The translations under genes were made by a program, and so were the position numbers. A stretch of 64,000 nt of DNA. Origin: Microvirga puerhi. Lineage in GTDB: Bacteria; Pseudomonadota; Alphaproteobacteria; Rhizobiales; Beijerinckiaceae. Every line of letters starts with the position of its first letter. The stretch's first letter is position 1. The stretch lies in NCBI RefSeq assembly GCF_020089865.1, contig NZ_JAIRBM010000007.1:1-64000 (forward strand). The letters run 5' to 3'. This document shows, piece after piece, positions 26,808-34,885 of this stretch. A model generated the notes under the pieces. It worked only from the letters and a program-made list of their open reading frames with translations, was not told the origin of the DNA and ran no database searches.

Positions 26808-27682
26808 GCGGCAACATAGTCGCGAAACTCTCGCATGAATGTCGTGGCCAGTCCGGAGGCAGAGTGCTGAGGCGCGCGCAGAGCGACGAACCCCGCGTCG
26901 ATGAACGGCGTGAATGGTTTCGCAACAATGCCCTTATCGAGGAACTCCGCTGCGGAGTAAGGATCGACGATACTGATACCGCCGCCTTCCGCGACGAGAA
27001 GGCAGGCAATGTGCGATAGGGGTGTTTCGAGCGAGATCCGCCGCGAAGTCCCTGCGAGAGCCGTATCGATCCGGGATCGAAAGAGAGTGCCTCGACCAAT
27101 TCCCACGAAGCGTTCGTCGTGCAGGTCCTCCGGGGTGACGGACTGATGTCCCGCCAACCGGTGGCCTTTTGGCATGATCGCCACAGCCGCCAGGGGAATG
27201 ATTTCCACCTCGAGTCCGACCCGGTCCAACGGACTATCGGCATAGCCGAAATCGGCCTGTCCGCCGGCTACGGCGTCCGTCACGAGGTGCGAGGGAATTC
27301 CACTGATCGAGATGTGGACATCCGGTCTGCGGATGGAGAAACGGGCCACAAATCGCGTCAGGAGGCTGCCGGCAAGAGCCGGCATTGCGGCGATGCGGAG
27401 TGAGCCGGCCGTTTGTGCGCGGAGGGCTTGGGCGAATGTTGCTATCCGCGATAGTCCGACGAACGAGCGCTCCACCTCGGCGAGCAGGGCCGTTGCCTCG
27501 GCGGTAGGGATGATATGGTTTCCACGCCTCTCGAAGAGCACAAGCCCCGTGGCATGCTCAAGGCTCTGGACGAGGCGGCTGATAGCCGGCTGGGTTACGA
27601 AAAGGGCCTCGGATGCGCTTGTTATACTCCCGGTGAGCATAACCATTCGAAAGGCCTCGATCTGGCGAGGGCTGATATCCAC
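26780..27682 (-). CDS. LysR-family transcriptional regulator
   Basis: This 300-residue protein has an N-terminal helix-turn-helix (residues about 4-63, RQIEAFRMVMLTGSITSASE and TQPAISRLVQSLE) and a LysR effector domain. It resembles the regulator at 1111 and the NocR/OccR opine regulators. It is divergent from the HisJ-like binding-protein gene at 27836 and likely controls it together with the opine-oxidase-like genes. A T-N11-A box lies in the gap at 27695. Confidence 0.9.
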   Translation of the reverse strand: MDISPRQIEAFRMVMLTGSITSASEALFVTQPAISRLVQSLEHATGLVLFERRGNHIIPTAEATALLAEVERSFVGLSRIATFAQALRAQTAGSLRIAAMPALAGSLLTRFVARFSIRRPDVHISISGIPSHLVTDAVAGGQADFGYADSPLDRVGLEVEIIPLAAVAIMPKGHRLAGHQSVTPEDLHDERFVGIGRGTLFRSRIDTALAGTSRRISLETPLSHIACLLVAEGGGISIVDPYSAAEFLDKGIVAKPFTPFIDAGFVALRAPQHSASGLATTFMREFRDYVAAWSLPVAGQ

Positions 27683-27694
27683 TTGTGGTGCCTA

Positions 27695-27715
27695 AGCATA
27701 ATGTCAAAGCATGCT
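27695..27715. promoter_or_regulatory. LysR-type operator (AGCAT-N11-ATGCT)
   Basis: Perfect 5-base arms at 27695-27699 and 27711-27715 are separated by exactly 11 bases, giving the T-N11-A core of LysR recognition sites. It starts 13 bases upstream of the LysR start codon, in the divergent gap before the gene at 27836. Confidence 0.55.
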
Positions 27716-27835
27716 AGAATGAATAAAACTGATTTGACCTTATGGAAAGCTGCGCGTGATTGTTGCCGAGGTGCTTTCGGACGGGTCGGCATCGACCAGC
27801 CGTTGGCCGCTGAAACCAAGAGAGGGAGAGAGATT

Positions 27836-28678
27836 ATGAACAGGTTGGGAGTCTTTGGGGCAGCTGCCCTCGGGATGTTGGTTGCCACCAGCGTGGCGGC
27901 GCAGGAGAAGACCGTGAAGATCGCCACCGAGGGCGCCTATGCGCCGTGGAACTTCACCGGTGCCGGCGGCAAGCTGGAAGGGTTCGAGATCGACCTCGCC
28001 AACGACCTGTGCGCGCGCATGAAGGTGAAGTGCGAGATCGTGGCGCAGGATTGGGACGGCATCATTCCGGCGCTCAATGCCAAGAAGTACGATGCCATCA
28101 TGGCCGGCATGACCATCACCGACAAGCGTAAGGAAGTGATCGATTTCTCCATTCCCTATGCGGATACGCCAAGCAACTTCCTGGCGGCGAAGGACTCACC
28201 GCTCGCCAAGATGCCGGGGACCGGTTCGGCCTATAACCTCGGCACGCAGCAGGCGGATGCCGAGAAGGCGATCGAGGCCCTCAAGCCTCTCCTGAAGGGT
28301 AAGACCATCGGCGTGCAAACCGCGACGATCCAGGCCAACTTTGCCGACAAGTACCTGAAGGGCACCGCCGAGATCCGCGAATATAAGACCACCGAGCAGC
28401 ATGACCTCGACTTGGCAGCCGGCCGCATCGATGGTGTGTTCGCGGGAGCCGCCCAGATCATCGGCACGCTGGAGAAGCCTGAGTTCAAGGATTATGCCGT
28501 CGCTGGGCCATCGCTCACGGGCGGCGTGCTTGGTGCAGGCATTGCCGTGGGCCTTCGCAAGGACGAGACAGAGCTGAAGAAGAACTTCGACAATGCGATC
28601 CAGGCCGCCATCAAGGACGGTACGATCCAGAAGCTCTCGCTGAAGTGGTTCAAGACCAACATCACACCTCAAAGCTAA
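27836..28678 (+). CDS. Amino-acid/opine ABC transporter substrate-binding protein (HisJ/OccT type)
   Basis: This 280-residue protein has a signal peptide (MNRLGVFGAAALGMLVATSV, ending AAQ) and an SBP_bac_3 fold: VKIATEGAYAPWNFTG, LEGFEIDLANDLC, and MAGMTITDKRKEVIDFSIPY. It belongs to the lysine/arginine/ornithine/histidine/octopine-binding group. The ATG at 27836 follows a GGGAGAG site; the open frame extends upstream to 27515 but antisense to the LysR gene. Permease and ATPase genes are absent. The three subunits of an opine-type dehydrogenase follow directly, so the ligand is probably an opine or a basic or imino amino acid. Confidence 0.92.
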   Translation: MNRLGVFGAAALGMLVATSVAAQEKTVKIATEGAYAPWNFTGAGGKLEGFEIDLANDLCARMKVKCEIVAQDWDGIIPALNAKKYDAIMAGMTITDKRKEVIDFSIPYADTPSNFLAAKDSPLAKMPGTGSAYNLGTQQADAEKAIEALKPLLKGKTIGVQTATIQANFADKYLKGTAEIREYKTTEQHDLDLAAGRIDGVFAGAAQIIGTLEKPEFKDYAVAGPSLTGGVLGAGIAVGLRKDETELKKNFDNAIQAAIKDGTIQKLSLKWFKTNITPQS

Positions 28679-28693
28679 TGTTGGCCATGCCTA

Positions 28694-28715
28694 GCGGGCG
28701 CTTGCGAGCGCCCGC
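28694..28715 (+). terminator. Hairpin between the HisJ-like gene and the opine-oxidase-like operon
   Basis: Perfect 9-base arms (GCGGGCGCT at 28694-28702 and its complement at 28707-28715) enclose a 4-base loop, with no T-run. Hairpins like this often set a high ratio of binding protein to downstream gene products by stabilising the upstream message. Confidence 0.5.
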
Positions 28716-28733
28716 ATCTGCGGGTGATGAGGA

Positions 28734-29867
28734 ATGACAGTCAATCGACGATATCCGGACCCCGACATTGTCATTGTCGGCGGCGGCCTGATGGGCGCGT
28801 GCCTGGCCTGGGGGCTTTCGCAGCAAGGGTTGCGGGTATGCGTTCTGGACGAGGGTGATATTGCGCTCCGGGCATCGCGAGCGAACTTCGCCCTTGTCTG
28901 GGTGCAAGGAAAAGGAGTCGGGTTTCCAGCCTATACCGCCTGGACGAAAGGCGCGGCAGGGGCGTGGCCTGGGCTCGCTGCGGATCTCAAGTCCGAAACG
29001 GGGATAGATGTTGGGCTCGATCAACCTGGCGGCTTCACCCTCTGCCTTTCCGATCGGGAGCTTCAGGCGAGCGTCGATGCGCTGGAACGCCTGCACAATC
29101 AGCCCCACGCGGTAGCGCACCCATATGAGGTTCTCGACCATTCCCAGACGAAGTTGCGTTTGCCTGCGATCGGGCCTGAAGTGAGCGGGGCAATCTACTG
29201 CCCGCTTGATGGACACGTGAACTCGCTTCGATTTTTCAGGGCCCTGCATGCCGCCCTGAAAGTGCGCGGCGTGGATTATCGTCCAGGGCACGCAGTGGCA
29301 GCCGTCGAGCCGAAGGAGGGCGGGTTCCTGCTGAAGGGCCCTTGGGGTGAAGTTCGGGCTCCGAAAGTTGTTCTCGCAGCCGGGCTCGGCAATGCTCATC
29401 TCGCTTCCATGGTGGGACTAGAGGCACCGATGAAGCCCAGCCGGGGGCAGATCATCGTCACGGAGAAGGCGTCTCCCTTTCTTCGCTATCCCGTCGTCAC
29501 GGTCCGCCAGACCGACGAGGGCGGCGTCATGATCGGCGACAGCGAGGAGGCGAACGGCGCGAGCCTGGCGATCGACCATGGAATCTCGTCTGTCATGGCG
29601 GACAGAGCCGTCAGAATGTTTCCGATTCTGGCGGACTTGAATGTCGTGAGAACCTGGTCTGCCTTTCGGGTCATGACGCTGGACAGCTATCCCGTCTACG
29701 AGCAATCTCAAACCTGTCCCGGCGCCTTCATTGCCATGGCGCATTCAGGGGTCACCCTGGCGCCGCAGCACGCTTACATCCTGGCGCGCGCAATCGCTGC
29801 TGGTGCGATCCCTCAGGATGTATCCGTCTTTGGAACAAGGAGGTTTCATGTTCCGGCGCGCGCCTGA
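28734..29867 (+). CDS. FAD-dependent oxidoreductase, opine-oxidase/D-hydroxyproline-dehydrogenase-like catalytic subunit
   Basis: This 377-residue DAO-fold flavoprotein opens with DIVIVGGGLMGACLAWGLS and has ASRANFALVWVQGKG, seen in NoxB/OoxB-type catalytic subunits, and a C-terminal MAHSGVTLAPQHA FAD contact. It probably oxidises an opine or a D-imino acid. The following [2Fe-2S] and FAD/BFD subunits would carry the electrons. The small subunit gene overlaps its 3' end by 20 bases, so the three are made together. Confidence 0.87.
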   Translation: MTVNRRYPDPDIVIVGGGLMGACLAWGLSQQGLRVCVLDEGDIALRASRANFALVWVQGKGVGFPAYTAWTKGAAGAWPGLAADLKSETGIDVGLDQPGGFTLCLSDRELQASVDALERLHNQPHAVAHPYEVLDHSQTKLRLPAIGPEVSGAIYCPLDGHVNSLRFFRALHAALKVRGVDYRPGHAVAAVEPKEGGFLLKGPWGEVRAPKVVLAAGLGNAHLASMVGLEAPMKPSRGQIIVTEKASPFLRYPVVTVRQTDEGGVMIGDSEEANGASLAIDHGISSVMADRAVRMFPILADLNVVRTWSAFRVMTLDSYPVYEQSQTCPGAFIAMAHSGVTLAPQHAYILARAIAAGAIPQDVSVFGTRRFHVPARA

Positions 29868-30156
29868 TCGTATGAGGGACCAAGTGACCTTCACCTTCGA
29901 CGGAAATCCGATTGTCGCGGCCGCCGGAGATAGCGTCGCCGCTGCGCTCCTCGCAGCCGGTATCCAGGCCTGCCGCACGACACCGGTTTCGGGCGCACCG
30001 CGAGGGCCCTATTGCATGATGGGCGTTTGCTTTGAATGTCTTGTCAGGATCGACGGCGTCGGCAATCGGCAGGGATGTCTCGTGCCGGTTCGTGAAGGAA
30101 TGAAGGTCGAGACGCAGAAGGGCTCGTATGCTCTGCCGGCGGAGGCCGGGCAATGA
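29848..30156 (+). CDS. Small [2Fe-2S] subunit of an opine-oxidase-like dehydrogenase
   Basis: This 102-residue protein is preceded by an AAGGAGG ribosome site 4 to 5 bases before the ATG, inside the end of the previous gene. It carries the Cys pattern CRTTP ... PYCMMGVCFECLV ... GCLV typical of the NoxC/OoxC/HcnA ferredoxin-like subunit. It would pass electrons within the heterotrimer. The stop overlaps the next start (ATGA). Confidence 0.88.
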   Translation: MFRRAPDRMRDQVTFTFDGNPIVAAAGDSVAAALLAAGIQACRTTPVSGAPRGPYCMMGVCFECLVRIDGVGNRQGCLVPVREGMKVETQKGSYALPAEAGQ

Positions 30157-31679
30157 TGGTCGGAGTAGAGAGCGCGCAGATCGGCAGGATCGACGACTTG
30201 GCCGGCGACTACGATGTCGTCGTCATTGGCGCAGGGCCGTCAGGGCTCCGTGCGGCGACAACTGCGTCGGAGTTCGGTGCTCAGGTGCTCCTTGTTGACG
30301 AGAACCAAACTCCCGGCGGTCAGATCTATCGATCCGTGCTGCGCGCTCAGGAGGCGGATCGTCGGCGGCTCGGAGAGGATTATTGGCGAGGGCGAGCGAT
30401 TGCCGAAGCGTTTCTTCGCTCAGATGCGCATTATTCTCCTATGACAACGGCGTGGAGCATCGTCCCGTTTCACGGTGAATCCGGCGAGATCATCGGTCAC
30501 GAAGTCGGAATTTCCGCAGCCGGAAAGACACGCCTGATCCGCACGAAGCAGATCGTGCTCGGCACGGGTGCGCTCGAGCGGCCCTTTCCTGTTCCCGGAT
30601 GGACGCTTCCAGGCGTGATGACGGCGGGCGCCGCCCAAATTGCGCTGAAAGCATCGGGTTTGATTCCGGAGGGCCGGGTGGTCATCGCCGGAACCGGCCC
30701 GCTTCTATATCTCTTGGCTGCCCAGTTGATCGACGCAGGCGCGACGATTTCCGCCGTTCTTGACACGACACCGAAGGCCAACTGGCGGAAGGCCTTGCGC
30801 TACCTTCCGGAGTTCCTGGCTTCTCCCTATGCCATCAAGGGGATGAAGCTCCTTTGTAGCGTATTGCGGCGTACGAAGGTCGTGCGATGGGTTTCATCGC
30901 TTTCTGCGGAAGGAGAGGGCGCGCTGAAGGAGGTCGTGTGGCGTGCCAACGGGAGAGAGCAGCGTGTGCCAGCTGATATCCTGCTGCTGCACCAGGGCAT
31001 CGTGCCCAATATCAACTTCTCAAACGCTTTGGGTTGCGAGCACGAATGGGATGAGCGGCAACTCGCCTTCCGACCGCGCGTCGACAAATGGTATAGAACG
31101 TCCGTTCCTGGAATTGCGATCACTGGGGACGGGGCGGGAATCCAGGGTGCTGAAGCGGCGGCGCTTCAGGGAGCGCTGGCGGGCCTCGGTTGCGCGGTTC
31201 GCCTCGGATTGATCGACATCGAAAGCGGGGAGCGGCGGGCAGCCCCATTAAGATCACAGCTCAGGAAGGCCTCGCGGGGCCGCGCATTCCTTGAGGTTCT
31301 GTACCGGCCGGCCGAGAGCTTCAGGATCCCTCAGAACCCGAACACCATCGTGTGCCGTTGCGAGGAGATTTCAGCCGGCCAGATCCGCTCCTCGGTCGAT
31401 GCCGGTGCCATCGGGCCGAACCAGATGAAAGTATTCCTGCGCACCGGTATGGGGCCCTGCCAAGGACGCCTCTGCGGGCTGACCGTCACTGAGCTCATTG
31501 CGAATGAGCGTGGAGTAGGGCCGAACGAGGTCGGCTATTATCGCCTTCGCTTTCCCATCAAGCCCCTGCGGCTGAGTGAGTTGGCCTCCTTGCCGCAATC
31601 AGAGGCCGCCAAAGCCGCGGTTCTGGCTGATCTGGCCGACACGCATCCCCCGAAGAATGGTCGAGGTGAGCGTCTATAG
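30153..31679 (+). CDS. FAD/BFD-domain subunit of an opine-oxidase-like dehydrogenase
   Basis: This 508-residue subunit has an N-terminal pyridine-nucleotide-disulfide-reductase-like FAD domain (DVVVIGAGPSGLRAATTASE, GGQIYRSV) and a second dinucleotide motif (GRVVIAGTGPLLYLLAAQL). A C-terminal BFD-like [2Fe-2S] domain has Cys in TIVCRCEEIS and MGPCQGRLCG. This is the NoxA/OoxA/HcnB layout. It ends the three-gene dehydrogenase unit and would connect substrate oxidation to the electron acceptor. Confidence 0.88.
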   Translation: MMVGVESAQIGRIDDLAGDYDVVVIGAGPSGLRAATTASEFGAQVLLVDENQTPGGQIYRSVLRAQEADRRRLGEDYWRGRAIAEAFLRSDAHYSPMTTAWSIVPFHGESGEIIGHEVGISAAGKTRLIRTKQIVLGTGALERPFPVPGWTLPGVMTAGAAQIALKASGLIPEGRVVIAGTGPLLYLLAAQLIDAGATISAVLDTTPKANWRKALRYLPEFLASPYAIKGMKLLCSVLRRTKVVRWVSSLSAEGEGALKEVVWRANGREQRVPADILLLHQGIVPNINFSNALGCEHEWDERQLAFRPRVDKWYRTSVPGIAITGDGAGIQGAEAAALQGALAGLGCAVRLGLIDIESGERRAAPLRSQLRKASRGRAFLEVLYRPAESFRIPQNPNTIVCRCEEISAGQIRSSVDAGAIGPNQMKVFLRTGMGPCQGRLCGLTVTELIANERGVGPNEVGYYRLRFPIKPLRLSELASLPQSEAAKAAVLADLADTHPPKNGRGERL

Positions 31680-31723
31680 GCAAGAACGCGAAGCCCGAGG
31701 ATCTGCCTTGTTTTGGAAGGCGA

Positions 31724-31804
31724 ATGAAAAAGTATAACGTTAAATTTTCATTGTCTTGCAAGATCCGGCAATTTCGTTGTTGGCCAGTCGTCCCCGCGAT
31801 ATAG
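31724..31804 (+). CDS. Tiny 26-codon open frame before the cyclase gene (doubtful)
   Basis: The ATG at 31724 is preceded by GGAAGG, and the frame MKKYNVKFSLSCKIRQFRCW ... ends at TAG 31804. The peptide is basic with two Cys. It lies in an AT-richer stretch 25 bases before the cyclase gene of a YcaO/TfuA locus, where a precursor peptide might be expected. Against it, the 3' third overlaps a good promoter sequence, so it may be chance. Confidence 0.2.
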   Translation: MKKYNVKFSLSCKIRQFRCWPVVPAI

Positions 31805-31805
31805 T
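31777..31805 (+). promoter_or_regulatory. Putative promoter of the cyclase-YcaO-TfuA operon
   Basis: TTGTTG at 31777-31782 and TATAGT at 31800-31805 are separated by exactly 17 bases. Transcription would start near 31812, about 17 bases before the ATG at 31829. Confidence 0.5.
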
Positions 31806-31828
31806 TCGCCTGCTATCTCAGGCGAGCG

Positions 31829-34800
31829 ATGATAAGCAATCCGGCGAAATTCGGATCTGCGGATCCAAAGTTGACGAGTTCTGTCGGAGAACGTCGACAG
31901 ATAACGGCGTTGTTTTATGACATCGTCGACTCGACCTTGCTCCTCAACACACTCGATCCCGAAGATTTTGGCGAGGCGCAAAGGGCCATTCACACCGCCG
32001 TCGCTTCCGTCGTCCGTCGATATGACGGGACCCTGGACCAGATTGTCGGTGATGGCGGATGTGCCTTCTTTGGCTATCCCGTCGCATCCGAAGATGCAGC
32101 GGAGTCGGCTGTCAGCGCAGCGCTGGAGATTGTGAAGCGGTGCAAGGCTTTGCAGGCGCAGGGGGAAGGCCCCTCGCTTGGCAGCGTCAGGGTTGGCGTT
32201 GCAACCGGTACGGTCGTGGTCAACGATCTGGTCCGCAATGACCTTCCGGGAGGGCATGAGGTCATCGGGTTGTCCGTCAATCTTGCTGCTCGCCTCCAGT
32301 CCTATGCGGCTCCCGACACCGTACTCGTCTCTGAGACGACCTACAGACTGACCCAAAGCGCGTTCGAGTACCGCTTCGGTGATACGATCGAGGTCAAGGG
32401 TTTCAGCGCGCCCCAACCGGTCTGGCAGCCAGTCGAAAAGCGGCTGGCCGATTCACGGTTTGAGACCAAGCGACGCTCGGATACGCCCTTGGTCGGACGT
32501 GCCCAGGAATCCGATATATGTCTGCGCTGCTGGACCGATGCAAAGGAAGGGAGAGGGCGAATCCTTTTTCTGACGGGCGAAGCCGGGATCGGGAAGTCGC
32601 GTCTCGTATCCGAGATCTCCCAAAATATCGATGGCGCACGATTCAATCGAAGACTGTTTCAGTGTGAACCTAGAGGGAATAGGCGCCCGTTCCATCCAGT
32701 GGTTGATCGCTTCCTTCGCAGCGTCAGGCAGTTTTCAGGAAGTGAGGATCTGACTCAAGGGGCTGCAAGGGCTTATCTCAGAAGGCTGGCGCCGGACGTG
32801 GGAGAGGAGGGTCTGGATGTCCTCTCGCTTCTGGCCGAGGGCGATCCCGGCGATACAGGTCTACTCGAGGTTCATGGTCAGGACTTCGGCCGCGCAGCCG
32901 TCGGTGCGATGATCGATGTTCTGACAGCGTGGACAAAACACAAACCGCAATTCATCGTTCTCGAAGACTTCCACTGGGCAGATGCTCTGACGCAATCGTT
33001 GGTGCGGGAGCTGGCTGACCGGATTGGCAATATCCCGGCGCTTCTGATCGTAACGTCCCGCGACCCGGTCGATCCTGCGCTTGCGGATCACTCCGCCGTC
33101 TCGTGGCAGGATCTTTCTCGTCTTTCGCCCAACTCGGTGGTTCAGATCCTCAAGGACATCTGGAAACCGCTGCCGGTGCCGCGAGGTCTGCCTCATTTCA
33201 TTGAGCAAAGAAGTGAAGGTGTTCCTCTGTTCGTGGAAGAGGTGAGTCATCTCCTCAAGGATCGCCTAGGTCAGGCTCCCAGTACGCGGAAGGACTGGAG
33301 CGCGGTTTTGCAGGAGGGCGGCGTTTCAACACTCAAGGATCTTCTTCTCGCTAGGGTCGCAAGGCTTGGCGATGCGCGGCGGGTTGCGCAGATCGCGAGT
33401 GTGATCGGCCGTGAGTTCTCACGGCAACATATCCGAGCCATAGCAGGCGGGATATCTACGGACACGATTGATCGGCATCTGGCGGCCCTGAACGCCGGGA
33501 ACATTATTCATTCCATCGATGGAGGCGGGGGACCATCATTTCGCTTTCGGCACGTGCTTCTGCAGGAGGCTGCTTATGACAGCCTGCTGAAATCCGAGCA
33601 GCGCGAGCTCCATCGCCGCGTCGTGGCCGCCACGAATAAGGCCGCCTTCCCGAGGCCGCCAGACGATGTCATGGCTTGGCACTGCGAGCGAGCAGGTCAG
33701 TTCATCGAAGCTGCGCAGTATGCGCTCGGCGCAGCTGAAGGTTGTGCCGTTCGTTCCGCCGTCCAGGAAGCTCACAACCTTCTGGCCTCCGCCGATACGT
33801 GCCTTTCACGCTTACCAGCCTCCACGCGAAAAGGGGACGTCGCGTTACGTCTGCTGGCCATCAGAGGCCCCATCGAGATGGCCCTCTATGGCAGTGGATC
33901 GCGAGAAGCGCGCCAGACCTATGAGGACGCGGTTGCCATTTGCCGAGGAAAAGGTCTAACGGATCGGGAGCAATGGTTTCCTCTTTACTGGGGATGGTGG
34001 GTCACGTCGCCGAATGCGGAAGCTGTAGATCGCTCTCGCGTGATCGTTTCCGATCTTGAGAACACGGCGGATTCGGAAATCAAGCTCCAGGCGTTGCACT
34101 GTTCCTGGGCAACGCACTTTCATGCAGGAAACCATCAGGAGTGCCTTCATTGCATCGAGCTGGGGCTGCTGCTCTATGATCCTGAACGAGCTGTCGTGAG
34201 CAGAACCAAGTATGGTGGCCACGATGCGAAGGTCTGCGCTCTTGCCGAGCGTGGGCAATCGCTCTGGTTTCGCGGAGACCGGGAAGCTGCGGTCGAGAGC
34301 GTGGAGGCGGCCTTACGCTGGGCAGAAGAGATCGAACATCTCGGGAGTATCTGCCACGCTCTGGATGTGGCACTACTTTTCCATCATTTCGAACAGAACC
34401 TTCCGGGAGTTTTGCGGCACGCCAAGCGAATGCGTGAACTGGCGGATCGGCACAACCTTCCTAACTGCGAGGCGAAGAGCGATATTTTCTCCGGATGGGC
34501 GCGCGCCCTGCAAGGAGAGGTGAAGGAAGGGCGTGATATCTTCGAACGCGGTTTGACCCATCAGCTTGCGATCGGGACCGAGGAAGATCTGCCGCTCTAT
34601 CTCGATATGAGAGCCGCCACGCTCGAGCGAGAAGGCGACGACCAACGCGCCTTGCAAGCGGTCGAGGAGGCTCTCAATCATGCGAGACGGACAAGCAACG
34701 TCTTCTGGCTGCCGGAACTCTACCGGCGGCGCGCGATCCTCGGGCAAAGATGCAGTTGGGCCGCCGAGCGCGTACGTGACGATCTGCTGCACGCACTTCA

Positions 34801-34885
34801 ACTCGCGCAAGAGCAGGGGGCCGAATTGATCGCGCAACGCGTGCGAGGCGAACTTCTGCGAATTGACCCTGGCGCGCAGCTCTGA
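31829..34885 (+). CDS. Class III adenylate/guanylate cyclase fused to AAA-type ATPase and helical repeats
   Basis: This 1018-residue protein has three parts. Residues about 22-200 are a class III cyclase domain with metal-binding Asp31 (LFYDIVDST) and Asp75 (VGDGG) and the transition-state Asn151/Arg155 pair (GLSVNLAARL), so it looks catalytically complete. Residues about 220-600 are an ATPase with Walker A GEAGIGKS (250-257) and FIVLEDFHWAD as Walker B. The rest is helical, probably TPR-like. Such proteins are usually multidomain signal regulators. The TGA overlaps the ATG of the YcaO gene by one base, so the two are translationally coupled, which ties this regulator to the modification genes. 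Confidence 0.9.
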   Translation: MISNPAKFGSADPKLTSSVGERRQITALFYDIVDSTLLLNTLDPEDFGEAQRAIHTAVASVVRRYDGTLDQIVGDGGCAFFGYPVASEDAAESAVSAALEIVKRCKALQAQGEGPSLGSVRVGVATGTVVVNDLVRNDLPGGHEVIGLSVNLAARLQSYAAPDTVLVSETTYRLTQSAFEYRFGDTIEVKGFSAPQPVWQPVEKRLADSRFETKRRSDTPLVGRAQESDICLRCWTDAKEGRGRILFLTGEAGIGKSRLVSEISQNIDGARFNRRLFQCEPRGNRRPFHPVVDRFLRSVRQFSGSEDLTQGAARAYLRRLAPDVGEEGLDVLSLLAEGDPGDTGLLEVHGQDFGRAAVGAMIDVLTAWTKHKPQFIVLEDFHWADALTQSLVRELADRIGNIPALLIVTSRDPVDPALADHSAVSWQDLSRLSPNSVVQILKDIWKPLPVPRGLPHFIEQRSEGVPLFVEEVSHLLKDRLGQAPSTRKDWSAVLQEGGVSTLKDLLLARVARLGDARRVAQIASVIGREFSRQHIRAIAGGISTDTIDRHLAALNAGNIIHSIDGGGGPSFRFRHVLLQEAAYDSLLKSEQRELHRRVVAATNKAAFPRPPDDVMAWHCERAGQFIEAAQYALGAAEGCAVRSAVQEAHNLLASADTCLSRLPASTRKGDVALRLLAIRGPIEMALYGSGSREARQTYEDAVAICRGKGLTDREQWFPLYWGWWVTSPNAEAVDRSRVIVSDLENTADSEIKLQALHCSWATHFHAGNHQECLHCIELGLLLYDPERAVVSRTKYGGHDAKVCALAERGQSLWFRGDREAAVESVEAALRWAEEIEHLGSICHALDVALLFHHFEQNLPGVLRHAKRMRELADRHNLPNCEAKSDIFSGWARALQGEVKEGRDIFERGLTHQLAIGTEEDLPLYLDMRAATLEREGDDQRALQAVEEALNHARRTSNVFWLPELYRRRAILGQRCSWAAERVRDDLLHALQLAQEQGAELIAQRVRGELLRIDPGAQL

